From contig CP154954.1 in assembly GCA_039621445.1 (NCBI GenBank), positions 13,076,716 to 13,140,715 of the forward strand: a stretch of 64,000 bases of DNA, read 5' to 3'. A program made the position numbers and the translations under genes. Of the stretch, positions 55,079-64,000 are shown piece by piece (the first letter of the stretch is position 1; the number at the start of each line of letters is the position of its first letter). The notes under the pieces were generated by a model. That model was not told where the DNA came from. It saw only the letters and a program-made list of their open reading frames with translations, and ran no database searches. This stretch comes from Euglena gracilis (Eukaryota; Euglenida; Euglenophyceae; Euglenales).

Positions 55079-56057
55079 GTGTGCCGACCACGTCTCAGAG
55101 GGCTATCACTCCTGGAACGAAAGGCGAGGGGCTGGAAGACGAGTGTGCGAGACGGAAATGTTTGTCTCCATTTAGGAATTTTTGGAGAATATTCCGAAAA
55201 GTACATTTTTTGCATTTTTGCATGATTTTTGGACCTAAAACCGCCAGACAACTGGAAGTTGCGTGTTGCTCATTTTGGGCCAATTTTGTATGGCTGTTGC
55301 ATAACAAACTATAAGTGCCTGCAACTGGGTGCAGTTTGTCTGTTTATGTTTTGTATTGTATTTATTTGGTTTTTGATTGTATTTTTTTTGTATTTTTGCA
55401 TTTCTTTTCCAGCAAAGTGTCGAAGGCTCTTTGTTTAATTATGCTTCTTTATTCTTTGGCAAAAAATATATTTAAAATATTAAAAATGTGTGAATATTTT
55501 CCCAAAACAAATCCATCGGGTTGGTGATGATTACAATTTTATAAAATGTGGGGTGAAAAATAAAATGTGTTTTGATCTGCCAAGTGGGTCTTGCCAAGTG
55601 GGTTGCCACCAGGTATTTTCTTCAACATTACCGCCCTACCAGAGCGGGTGAGTGGTTTGCACGCGAAAAAAGTGGTATGGAAGTCCTGCCAAATATTTCC
55701 GTTCCGTTTTGGCCAAAACTGCCAAATTTTTCCACTTCGTTTTTGGGAAATTTTTGAAGATTCCCCCTTTTTTTGATGGAGTTCGTTCAAAAAAAAAGTG
55801 CTCTGGTCTTTGATTGTCAGTGACCTGTAATTTTTTTTCTTTCAGAATACATATCAGGCTTTCTTGTTTCAAAATGTCTGGGCCGTTTATGACTTGCTGA
55901 TGCGATTCAGATGTGTGTTTTACTTTGAATTTGGGTATGGTGAGGCCTCCAATGAGTAGTCCCATATTATATATATTCAAAGGTTCTGGCATCCATGTTT
56001 TTTGGCACCAATCCCAATGTAATGAACGACATACTCTCTCCCCTCTGCCTGTCATAG

Positions 56058-56117
56058 GCAGACGGGAACACTGTCACTGCGTCCTCACTCCTCACAGTGG
56101 TGGTCAGTGCCCTTCAG
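56058..56117 (+). CDS. Gene 2, exon 9 (60 nt, 20 codons)
   Basis: Acceptor tgcctgtcatag|GCA and donor CTTCAG|gtgtgt. It reads ADGNTVTASSLLTVVVSALQ, phase 0-0. It has the same length and ending type as exon 8. Between exons 8 and 9 (55079-56057) only T-rich intron is seen. Confidence 0.72.
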
Positions 56118-56237
56118 GTGTGTTCTTGCTTTGTGCTTTTTTGTTTTCCTTTGCTGAACTGCACCCAACCGATATATGTGGTTCGAAGTAAATTATCAAA
56201 GAACCATAACCTCCCCCCAAATTAACATCCCCCAACA

Positions 56238-56294
56238 ATACATTCATACATACATACATTCATACATACATACATACCTACATACATACATACA

Positions 56295-56328
<34 letters not shown>

Positions 56329-56560
56329 CATACATACACACATACATACATACATACATACATACATACATACATACATACATACATACATACATACATA
56401 CATACATACATACATACATACATACATACATACATACATACATACATACATACATACATGCATGCATGCATGCATACATACACACATACATACGTACATA
56501 TTTGCATGCATGTGAGCATGTATGTGTGTCATGCGCATACGTGCGTGCGTGCGTGCATGC
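56238..56560. repeat. (CATA)n microsatellite
   Basis: About 60 CATA units with CATG/CATT changes, in the intron after exon 9. Tyr-Ile-His-Thr frames are shadows. Confidence 0.97.
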
Positions 56561-56649
56561 ATGCATGTTTACAATCATGCATACATACTCCATGTGCACA
56601 TATTTATATACATATGTTACATATGTATGAATGCATACACATGTGCCTC

Positions 56650-56815
56650 CCCCCCCCCTTGTCGTTGACACGGCGTGTCGTTGACACACCCCCCGTGTCA
56701 ACGACACTTTTCTGGAACATTACCTATTGAATCCCAGTGACATGGCATGCCGTTGACACACCCCCCGTCAACGGCACTCTCCTGGAACATTGGCGTGTCA
56801 AACGACAATGGGGGG
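56650..56815. repeat. GTCGTTGACACGGCGTGTC element
   Basis: TTGTCGTTGACACGGCGTG and GTGTCAACGACACTTTTCTG face each other, repeated in a second, diverged unit (CCGTTGACACACCCC, GTCAACGGCACTCTCCTGG), ending CGTGTCAAACGACAATGG. The outer words are inverted copies (TIR-like). A partial relative lies at 28480-28535. Confidence 0.6.
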
Positions 56816-56853
56816 GGTACGCGCACAAACACATATACACCGTTCCTCTGCAG

Positions 56854-56997
56854 CTCGTTAGGGGACCGCAGTCCCCTACCGCAGCGAAGGACGTGCGGGA
56901 GACGGTGGCGGAGCATGTGCTGCAGATCCGGGGTGAGGTAGCCCCGGCGCTTGGGAAGTTCGCGGAGCTGTTCAGCTACAACCAGCCTTTTGTGAAT
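56854..56997 (+). CDS. Gene 2, exon 10
   Basis: Acceptor cgttcctctgcag|CTC, phase 0; donor GTGAAT|gtgtgt, phase 0; 48 codons. It reads LVRGPQSPTAAKDVRETVAE, HVLQIRGEVAPALGKFAELF and SYNQPFVN. A second acceptor at ccgcag|TCC (56872) would shorten it by six codons. The DVRETVAEHVLQI part is a regular amphipathic helix. Confidence 0.7.
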
Positions 56998-57295
56998 GTG
57001 TGTCACAATTTGGTAGGGGTGATCGATATTGCGATTTTGACACGGTTTCCCCCAATTTTCGCAATTAGCTTTTATTAGCTCTTTAGCCAACAAATTTCCA
57101 TCGTTTTCACACTATTTTCCCAGCGTTATAATATTTTTTGATTTTTTTGAAATATTAAAACGACAATTGAAATCAAACACCGGTGCATAATGAATAGCAT
57201 TTTCGTTGAAAGGTGAATTTTCTCTGTTCCAGCAGAAACGTGGAAATTTCTGATATCAATTTTCCCAGAAATTGTTTTGAAGCCCCCCCCCCCAG

Positions 57296-57352
57296 GCGAG
57301 GTCTGCGTTCCACCAGCGGTTTGCACAGCTTGTCCATGTCGAGTCACTGCCT
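57296..57352 (+). CDS. Gene 2, exon 11 (57 nt)
   Basis: Acceptor cccccccccag|GCG, phase 0, reading ARSAFHQRFAQLVHVESLP with a donor CTGCCT|gtgcac, phase 0. An earlier donor (CAGCTT|gtccat, 57331) is also possible. Short helical peptide similar in length to exons 8, 9 and 12. Confidence 0.5.
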
Positions 57353-57744
57353 GTGCACTCCCTCCCAATGGGGAACAGCTTCCAGAAATGTTGGCAATGG
57401 CATCGCTGTGGACAATTTTGTTATCAATGTGTTCGGAAAACCAATCACATTCCATTGCACATACCACTTTTCTCTGACTGCTTTGTGCTTCTAATTGCAT
57501 CATGATTGTCATGCCGTTTAAGGAATGACACATCGGAAGCAGTTCTCATCCCCGGGGAAAAGGTGCAATTTCGATTTTCTATGAATTCTGTTTTATTCCA
57601 GATTTTCATCAATGTTTTCATTTCGGGCTCTTCGTTGTTTTGCTCTTGCTGACCATCCCCCCCCCCCTCGATTCGTTGTCTTCTTTCCACCACCCCGGCC
57701 ACTCTCTTGTGCGCCCCCCCCCCCGCCTCCGCCCCCCCCCCCAG

Positions 57745-57804
57745 ACCGTCGGTGGGCTGCAGCGGTCCCTGACCGCGGCGCTGGACGCCATCCTGACCGC
57801 CATG
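57745..57804 (+). CDS. Gene 2, exon 12 (60 nt; may extend)
   Basis: Acceptor cccccccccag|ACC, phase 0. It reads TVGGLQRSLTAALDAILTAM up to ATG|gtgcac, exactly 60 nt and phase 0 like exons 8 and 9. However, the frame stays open with G/C third positions through VHCQCRSAEQTMGQAACRG to 57881 (GAGGAGG|gtccac, phase 1), so a longer exon is equally arguable. Confidence 0.62.
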
Positions 57805-57899
57805 GTGCACTGCCAATGCCGCTCCGCGGAGCAGACCATGGGCCAGGCCGCGTGCCGGGGCACTGGAGGACTGGAGGAGGGTCCACTGGGCTTTTCACT

Positions 57900-58150
57900 C
57901 GGGGTTTTTTTTTTTAAGCCTTGGACCCCCAGGGAGAGGTGGGGGTGGATCTGGACCACCCCCCTCCGGGGGGGTCCCCCCAGAGTGGGATATGCTCTCC
58001 GGCGTTGAAGGCGCCGAAATTTTTTTGGAAAGGTGTGATTTTTAACAGTTTTCGCGATTTTTAGCCATTTTAGGGGACAGTGTCCCCCGGGACCCCCCCC
58101 CCCGCCCTCCCCAGGAGTGGGCTGTGGGGGGACCCCCCTCCCCACCCCTG
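57900..58150 (+). mobile_element. F1 hAT-like MITE, 8-bp target duplication with one mismatch
   Basis: It starts CGGGGTTTTTTTTTTTAAG and ends CCCCACCCCTG. Flanks TTTTCACT (57892-57899) and TTTCCACT (58151-58158) form a target duplication with one change. The body carries the gcgccgaaatttttttgg core. It sits in the intron right after exon 12. The right inverted end has lost its A run. Confidence 0.82.
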
Positions 58151-58158
58151 TTTCCACT

Positions 58159-59289
58159 AGCCTTGGACTAGGTCCGATCCCCCTTGATTACTGCAAACCT
58201 TAAGCAGAAGCCTGTTCTGGCATCTGCCACTGTCCTCATCTTTAATGCATTGCAAATCAACATGTGCAGAACTAGAGTTTTCGGCAAAATCTGACTCCCT
58301 ACCAAGAAACCAACACATAAGGTGTGGGGGGGGGCGGGTATGCTGGGCTATTGGATAAGTTTTCAAAAACAAAGTCATTCTTCAATAATAACCTTTTAGC
58401 AGCGAAGACTCGGACATTAGAAGAATCCGTTCGATTCTATTGCCAAATCCCGATTCCAGGCACGACAGAAATCGTCGCAGGTGAAGCTATTTATAGCTAA
58501 CCGGTGAAGAATTTATCAAAGGAACAAAAAATCATTTTTCAGGATTTATGTGTGTGTGTGTTTTGGGGAAAGGACATGTTGAAGACTCCTGCTGGAGCAT
58601 GCATGTTTCCAAATGAAAAAAATTGAGGGCTTTTGAAAATGCCGAATGGGCTTTCAATGTCAAAGTTCGTCAAAATTTTCAAAACGCCAAACTTCATTGC
58701 CCTTGGAGTAATTGACGCAGGGTCGGGGCTTTAAAATGATTATCCTCATTTTCAACCATAATGCGACCCCTTCCGCTGGGTGCGGGTACGCGGTGACATG
58801 GTTCGGGCCAGACACCCAGGAGTCGGGCTGAAGGGGAAACCCTGTGGGGTGTGTGGGAGGAGGGGTCCGACAATTTCCCACCCCCATCGTGTCGTCCCCT
58901 CCCCCACTCCCTGCTATTTCCTTTTTTGAACTGCTGTCGTGGGTGGGGGTTCGGACCCAGGCTATTTTGAAACTCGAAAGCCTCCCCCGGGGGGAGGGGA
59001 GTGGGTTGGTGGGTCCGTGGTATGGGTTTCGGCGCAAAGCGCCAGAAAAATGTGGGAAATGCCCTCCGACGGCCCGATTTTTGGGGTTCTCCTGGAGATG
59101 CTGTGCCACGTGGGTGACCGCCCCCCCCCCCCCGGGGGGGAGTCCTACCAGGGGGGGGCCTGGTAGGACTCCCCAGGCGCATTGCACACCGGGCCTTCCT
59201 TGGCCCCACCCCCCGCCCCACCCCCCCCCGCCCCACCCCCCCCCCCCCGCCCCAACCCCCCCCGGCCCCCAACGCCGCCTGCCGCGGAG
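58159..59289. other. Intron between gene 2 exons 12 and 13
   Basis: No exon was recognised. 58690-59160 has frames on both strands (up to 192 codons) made of Gly/Pro/His-rich low-complexity readings of G/C runs. The words TCCTACCAGG and CCTGGTAGGA near 59150 form a short palindrome. Confidence 0.45.
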
Positions 59290-59400
59290 ATGGCGAAGAG
59301 CCTGCGGCTCACCTCCACGAAGGGCGACGAGCAGGCGCGCCGCCGCCGCCGGTCCAGCGTGTGGGAGTCGTTTGAGGAGTCTCGCCCAGGCCGCCGGCCG
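59290..59400 (+). CDS. Gene 2, exon 13
   Basis: Acceptor ctgccgcggag|ATG, phase 0; donor CGGCCG|gtgacg, phase 0; 37 codons. It reads MAKSLRLTSTKGDEQARRRR followed by RSSVWESFEESRPGRRP. It is highly basic, and the RRRRRSSVW stretch looks like a kinase-type phosphorylation site. Nearly all third positions are G or C. Because it begins with ATG it could also be the first exon of another gene. Confidence 0.62.
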
Positions 59401-59579
59401 GTGACGGAGCAGAGCGGCAGAAGGGCCTCCTTTTTGTGAATGACCTTATTTTGTGTCGCTGTTTGGGGTCCCTCCGAAGTGCAGGGGTGGTGTTGGCCGG
59501 ATGCGTGCGGGTTTTATTTGCCTGGTTTTGTCTGGGTGGTTCCCCGGTTGTTGCATTGGGCATCAGGCTGTAGTTTAGT

Positions 59580-59850
59580 CGGGTCAGGCCGACCCCACCC
59601 CAGGGGGGGGGGGGGTGCCTGCCTGGGCAGGCTCTCCAAGACTTCCAATCCGACCCCCCAGGGGGGGGGCACACGGCCAAAAGTGCCCTAGCACAGCCCC
59701 GGCGCCAAAGGCGCCTGGGAGCCAAAAAAAATAGCCTATTTTCAAAGGAATGTGCCTGGGCACAGGCCGAAATCCGACCCCCGGGGTAGTGCCTGCCTGG
59801 GCAGGCACTCAAAGGCACTCCGGACCCCCCCCTCCCCCCCGTGGTTGGTA
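59580..59850. repeat. G/C-run element with GTGCCTGCCTGGGCAGGCAC palindromes
   Basis: TGCCTGCCTGGGCAGGC occurs twice and a third diverged form (TGTGCCTGGGCACA) once, with a GGCGCCAAAGGCGCC palindrome between. It is related to 4585-4810. Confidence 0.55.
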
Positions 59851-59988
59851 AAAAAAACAGCCTTTTGGACATCGTTTTGGGCATTCGCCAGGTCAATTTC
59901 CAGATGGCCATTGCAGCGTCTTTTCAGTCCCTCCATAGATGTTTGCCTTCGCTTCTACTGCTATTTTGTTTCGCATTATTGGAGGGAG

Positions 59989-60088
59989 GGCCTCGCACTC
60001 CCAGTCGCCGCTGCCTGGCCGGCGCACGGTGACCACCAAGTCGGGCAGCATGCGGCGCATCACAGAAGCGGCATGCAGTTGCGTTTCT
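59989..60088 (+). CDS. Gene 2, exon 14 (borders uncertain)
   Basis: The frame reads ASHSQSPLPGRRTVTTKSGS and MRRITEAACSCVS. Third positions are mostly G or C until ITEA. Possible starts are 59985 or 59989 (acceptors in gaggga), neither in phase with exon 13. The donor CGTTTCT|gtagat gives phase 0 as exon 15 needs. An internal donor at CGCACG|gtgacc would end it after RRT. Confidence 0.42.
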
Positions 60089-60123
60089 GTAGATTTTGCC
60101 AATGCATCCCCACCCCCCGCGAG

Positions 60124-60156
60124 GACATCTCTGCCTTCATACCGGAGGTGTCCCAG
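60124..60156 (+). CDS. Gene 2, exon 15 (33-nt micro-exon)
   Basis: Acceptor accccccgcgag|GAC; donor TCCCAG|gtgctg. It reads DISAFIPEVSQ, phase 0-0. It is extremely short, accepted because of the CAG|gtg donor and phase agreement with exon 16. Confidence 0.4.
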
Positions 60157-60303
60157 GTGCTGTTTGGAATCATTTGTTGGTATTGACGGTGTCTTGTCCC
60201 TTTTTTGGTGTGAGAAGTCATCGCGAAACGTTGCCGTCACACGTCCAACCTGTGCACACCGTGCTTGGCCTCTGGGTACCCCAGCACCGTGTCATCTCCA
60301 CAG

Positions 60304-60360
60304 AGGCAGAAGGGGGTCTCGGCGTTGGAGCAGGCGACCAGCTTGAACAAGACGCTGCAG
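60304..60360 (+). CDS. Gene 2, exon 16 (57 nt; may extend)
   Basis: Acceptor gtcatctccacag|AGG, phase 0, reading RQKGVSALEQATSLNKTLQ with donor CTGCAG|gtgctg, phase 0. The frame remains open with good third positions (VLYLEPRPRPAQGIVGAHYY) to about 60430, so a longer exon is possible. The helical ALEQATSLNKTLQ part again resembles the 20-residue exons. Confidence 0.55.
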
Positions 60361-60437
60361 GTGCTGTACCTGGAACCCAGGCCGCGGCCCGCGCAGGGCA
60401 TCGTGGGGGCGCATTACTACCCTGGCTCATCCAAGGC

Positions 60438-60675
60438 ACTGGTTGTTGTTGACGCACGGCACACGCACGCGCTCACACACCACACATGCTGACGCACACA
60501 ACACTCAACACACAACACGCACAACTCTCTCTCACACACACATCTCGCACACAACACATAACACACAGACACACACGCAACACGCAACACACACACACAC
60601 ACGCAACACAACACGCAGACCCAACACACACTCACACACATCCACAGATGCATGTACACACACACACACGTGCTG
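60438..60675. repeat. CA / CACAA microsatellite
   Basis: ACACACAACACGCA-type diverged array in the intron after exon 16. His-Thr frames are shadows. Confidence 0.93.
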
Positions 60676-60992
60676 AATAGAGCCCCTTCCCGAAGCGACT
60701 AAAAGGACCCCTTCCGAGGAGGAGGAAAAAGCTTGGTAAATACACGATGTTCGTCTGAGGCCTGAGATGAGGAGTCAGAGCACATTTCTTCCATCGATGC
60801 AGGGTGGGCCAGCACAAGATGTTTTTTTTTACGAAAGGTATTTACGTTGACCACGGAGCCGAAGGCCAAACTTTACCAAACTTTCAAGTAAAGTCAATTA
60901 ATTTTGCTCCATGTTGGCCAAATGGCCAGAGTGATGGCCCCTGTGGGAGGAGTGGGGCTGCAGCAACGTGCCGCTGCGTGCGGGCGTTGCAG

Positions 60993-61040
60993 GAGAACGC
61001 ACTGCAGTTGCACCAACGGCTGAGCGCCGTGATGCAGACG
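60993..61040 (+). CDS. Gene 2, exon 17 (48 nt)
   Basis: Acceptor gtgcgggcgttgcag|GAG, phase 0, reading ENALQLHQRLSAVMQT to the donor CAGACG|gtcagc, phase 0. An upstream acceptor (ggggctgcag|CA, 60964) would add TCRCVRALQ. Helical peptide with G/C third positions. Confidence 0.55.
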
Positions 61041-61545
61041 GTCAGCCCAGCCCTCGCGAGGCGTGTGCCTCGTGGGTCAGCCCCATCCGTCCCCCCCTCG
61101 CCGGTGGGCTCGACGCGAGGATATAATAGTACAATGGTTTTGGGTGGGGGCCACCAACCGCCCTCCCAAAATAAAACCCTCCAAAATAATACCCAGAGCA
61201 ATACTTTTTTTTATATAAAAAAAGGGTTGACACCCCCCAAAATGAGACCTGATATTTTCATTGGTTTCATTTCAAGTTTTTTGTTGGGTGGCGTCCGATG
61301 CCTGATTTGTCGGTCTCCTTGGGCTCACAGCGGGGGCAGGGCCTCTCATTGGCTGTTGTGTGAGGGTCCAGTAAAAATGTGCTGGTCCACATTTTTGGAT
61401 CAGCCAAAACAAGGCCGGAAGGATTAAGGAAAAAATTCGTCCATCATAAACGTTCTTTTACTGCACATCCTGAACCGCAAGTTCCCCGTCAAGCAACAAA
61501 CCCTCATTGACACCTGATTGCAACCCCAGCCAAAGGCCTCCCACC

Positions 61546-61940
61546 CAGGGTTTGATATAAGGAGGGCGTACATGGTTTAGGTGGGGGGTGTCCCCACCCC
61601 CCCCCCCCTCCTGGCCCGCAGGGGAGGTCCGGAACGCCCCCCCCCACCTGCCAGGGGGGTCCGGACCGACCCTGGGGGGGTATCCGGGACCCCCCTCAAA
61701 AAGGGTCATTTTTTTCCTCCGGCGCTTCGCGCCGAGAATTTTTTGCCTTTTTGGCACATTTTTGTCCAAAAAGTGCCCAAAATGGCACTTTTGGTCGTTT
61801 TGGGGGTCAAATATTTTCGGTCACTCAGACCGCGCCACTGTTTAGATGGGGGGGGGTGTCCCCCCCACCCCCCCCCTCCTGGCCCGCAGGGGGTGGGGTC
61901 CGGACCACCCCCCCCCCACCTGTCCTTATATCGAACCCTG
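61546..61940 (+). mobile_element. F2 MITE, complete, 8-bp target duplication with one mismatch
   Basis: Ends CAGGGTTTGATATAAGGA and, inverted, TCCTTATATCGAACCCTG form an 18-bp inverted repeat with one change. Flanks CTCCCACC (61538-61545) and CTCCCCCC (61941-61948) form a target duplication. The body contains the phrase TAGGTGGGGGGTGTCCCC...CTGGCCCGCAGGGG twice, at the left and the right. No coding capacity. It is inserted just 33 bp before gene 2 exon 18. Confidence 0.82.
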
Positions 61941-61973
61941 CTCCCCCCCACGCATTCGAATGCTGCTTTTCAG

Positions 61974-62114
61974 GCCCCGGCCGGCCCACCCCCGCCGGGG
62001 GGTGCCCAGGCACTCCGGGGCCTCCGTTCCCACCGCAGCCCATCGTCCGCCGCCGAGGACGGGCCGCCGCCGCTGCGAGCCACGCCGCGCAGCCGCCACC
62101 AGGGCGCCGCGTAA
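61974..62114 (+). CDS. Gene 2, exon 18 (last exon, stop TAA, or internal)
   Basis: Acceptor tgctgcttttcag|GCC, phase 0, reading APAGPPPPGGAQALRGLRSH, RSPSSAAEDGPPPLRATPRS and RHQGAA before TAA. It is a Pro/Ala/Arg-rich tail with third positions nearly all G or C. The stop overlaps a strong donor (GCCGC|gtaaga), so the exon could instead end at 62110 in phase 2 and the gene continue to 63 kb. Confidence 0.58.
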   Translation, partial: APAGPPPPGGAQALRGLRSHRSPSSAAEDGPPPLRATPRSRHQGAA

Positions 62115-63001
62115 GACGAGGGGCACCCCATTACCGGGGGGGGGACTTGTGCGGGAAAAAATGTTGTGGGAAGAATTCTGGACGAAATTTTGTCCAGGAT
62201 TTTTCCCGCCTTTTTATAGATCCGTCCAGGATTTTTCCCGGCAGATTTAAGGAAAGTCCAATGTCCTCCAGTGAATGACCCCCCAAAAAAATCTTCGGCG
62301 CTGCGCGCCGATTCGCAGCAGGAATATTCATAATTTATAAGTTGTGTGCCAGGAACCGCTTCATGTCTGTCAACACAGCGGCCTTATCACCCCAGCGGAA
62401 CGTACGAATGTGCGCTTTCTGTTTGGTTTCACAGGTGCAGCCATGCTTTCTCATTCAATTGTCGGTTGGCGCAAAACCTTTGTGTTTTTTTTTTCAGCTG
62501 TCTTATATTTTTTCCCACCTGGTTTAAGCGAGCGTTCAGGACTTTTCCCGGCATTTTAAGGATTCGTCCAATATTTTTCCCGGCAGAATTTTTCCCGTCG
62601 GCAATTGTTCCCGGTCAGATTCCCCCCCCCCCCGGTACCGGGGGTAGGGGTTCCAGCCAACGGCTTTTTCCCAGCCTGGACCCCCCCTTTTTTTGTTTGT
62701 AGCCACCACGAGTCGAAAGGGCAGCTCGGCAGCGATTTTTTGCTTTGGTGAGGGTGCAAAAAAAATGGGTCAAAAATGGCAAAAATACAGGTCAGAACAG
62801 GATGGCCAGGGCAAATTTGGGATCAGACAGTCATTTTTTTCATAATTAGCACATTTTTCAGGGCAGCATTGCAGAGTCGACATTTTGCACCCATTTCAGC
62901 CCGGGAACCCCGGTGGGGGGGGGGGGGTAGAGGGTCAGGAATCGTTGTCCCGCCAGCCTAACGCTGCCACGCCTCTTCCCGCCTTAACCCCTTCCCTCCA
63001 G
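62115..63001. other. Stretch between exons, no gene seen
   Basis: 62140-62260 and 62520-62620 contain repeated phrases CCAGGATTTTTCCCG/CCAATATTTTTCCCGGCAGA, a diverged direct repeat also echoed at 5730-5800. No exon is recognised before 63002. Confidence 0.45.
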
Positions 63002-63105
63002 GGGGCGGAGAGGTTAAGCGACCCCCTGGCCGCAACGCCGCCCTCCTGGCAGCCCTGGCCAACGACGCCGCCAGCATGGGCAAACTGGCTGGGGCGCTGG
63101 ATCGG
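63002..63105 (+). CDS. Exon of gene 2 or of the next gene
   Basis: Acceptor aaccccttccctccag|GG; donor GATCGG|gtatgt. In the phase-1 frame it reads [20 protein letters not shown] then [13 protein letters not shown], a clear helical C-terminal half. The alternative frame starts well ([10 protein letters not shown]) but becomes Trp/Pro-rich. The best protein would combine the two, hinting at a one-base error near 63030. A GT microsatellite begins right after the donor. Confidence 0.55.
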
Positions 63106-63121
63106 GTATGTGCGCTGGTGT

Positions 63122-64000
<879 letters not shown>

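Noticed and set aside
58660-59272. Minus-strand ORFs of 175 and 192 codons
   Set aside because: Low-complexity readings of G/C runs; the composition is not protein-like.

Overview
This window looks like nuclear DNA of an intron-rich eukaryote. Bacterial architecture is absent: there are no long ORFs, operons or ribosome-binding sites. Convincing coding sequence occurs only as short islands (33 to about 260 nt) bounded by cag| acceptors and |gtgtg, |gtaag or |gtgag donors, and the reading phases of neighbouring islands match. In the two larger chains the codon third positions of the exons are almost all G or C, while introns are T-rich and packed with C/G homopolymers and microsatellites. That style suggests a unicellular alga or other protist (a glaucophyte or green-lineage alga would fit), but nothing seen here fixes the taxon. 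No protein could be assigned to a named family, so gene symbols are left empty.

Layout. 1-16 kb: mostly repeats and non-coding DNA, with a few weak plus-strand exon candidates (end of a gene at 3731-4126; 4903-4969; 10234-10407; 14266-14491; 15980-16086; a possible first exon at 16443-16610). 17.7-29.4 kb: gene 1, a plus-strand chain of about ten GC3-rich exons ending with a stop at 29430. 29.6-44.2 kb: repeat-rich, with nested transposons, a captured exon, and candidates on the minus strand (three-exon gene 35465-34752; exon 32053-31935). 44.9-47.98 kb: a compact four-exon plus-strand gene with fully consistent phases. 48.4-62.1 kb: gene 2, a chain of about seventeen plus-strand exons encoding a helical, Ala/Gln-rich protein with a coiled-coil core and several exons of exactly 60 nt. 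63.0-63.1 kb: one more exon, followed by a GT/GGGTGT microsatellite that runs off the window.

Mobile DNA. The clearest results are small non-autonomous DNA transposons. Family F1 has CAGGG...CCCTG ends and 8-bp target duplications (hAT-like). Family F2 has the same end type with a different body. Family F3 has TA target duplications and long inverted ends (Tc1/mariner-like). One F3 copy is inserted inside an F1 copy, and that F3 copy carries an exon-like open segment absent from its sister copy. No transposase gene was recognised.

All exon boundaries are read by eye from splice motifs, frame continuity and third-position GC content. The genes are hypothetical models, and exons may be missing between those listed.
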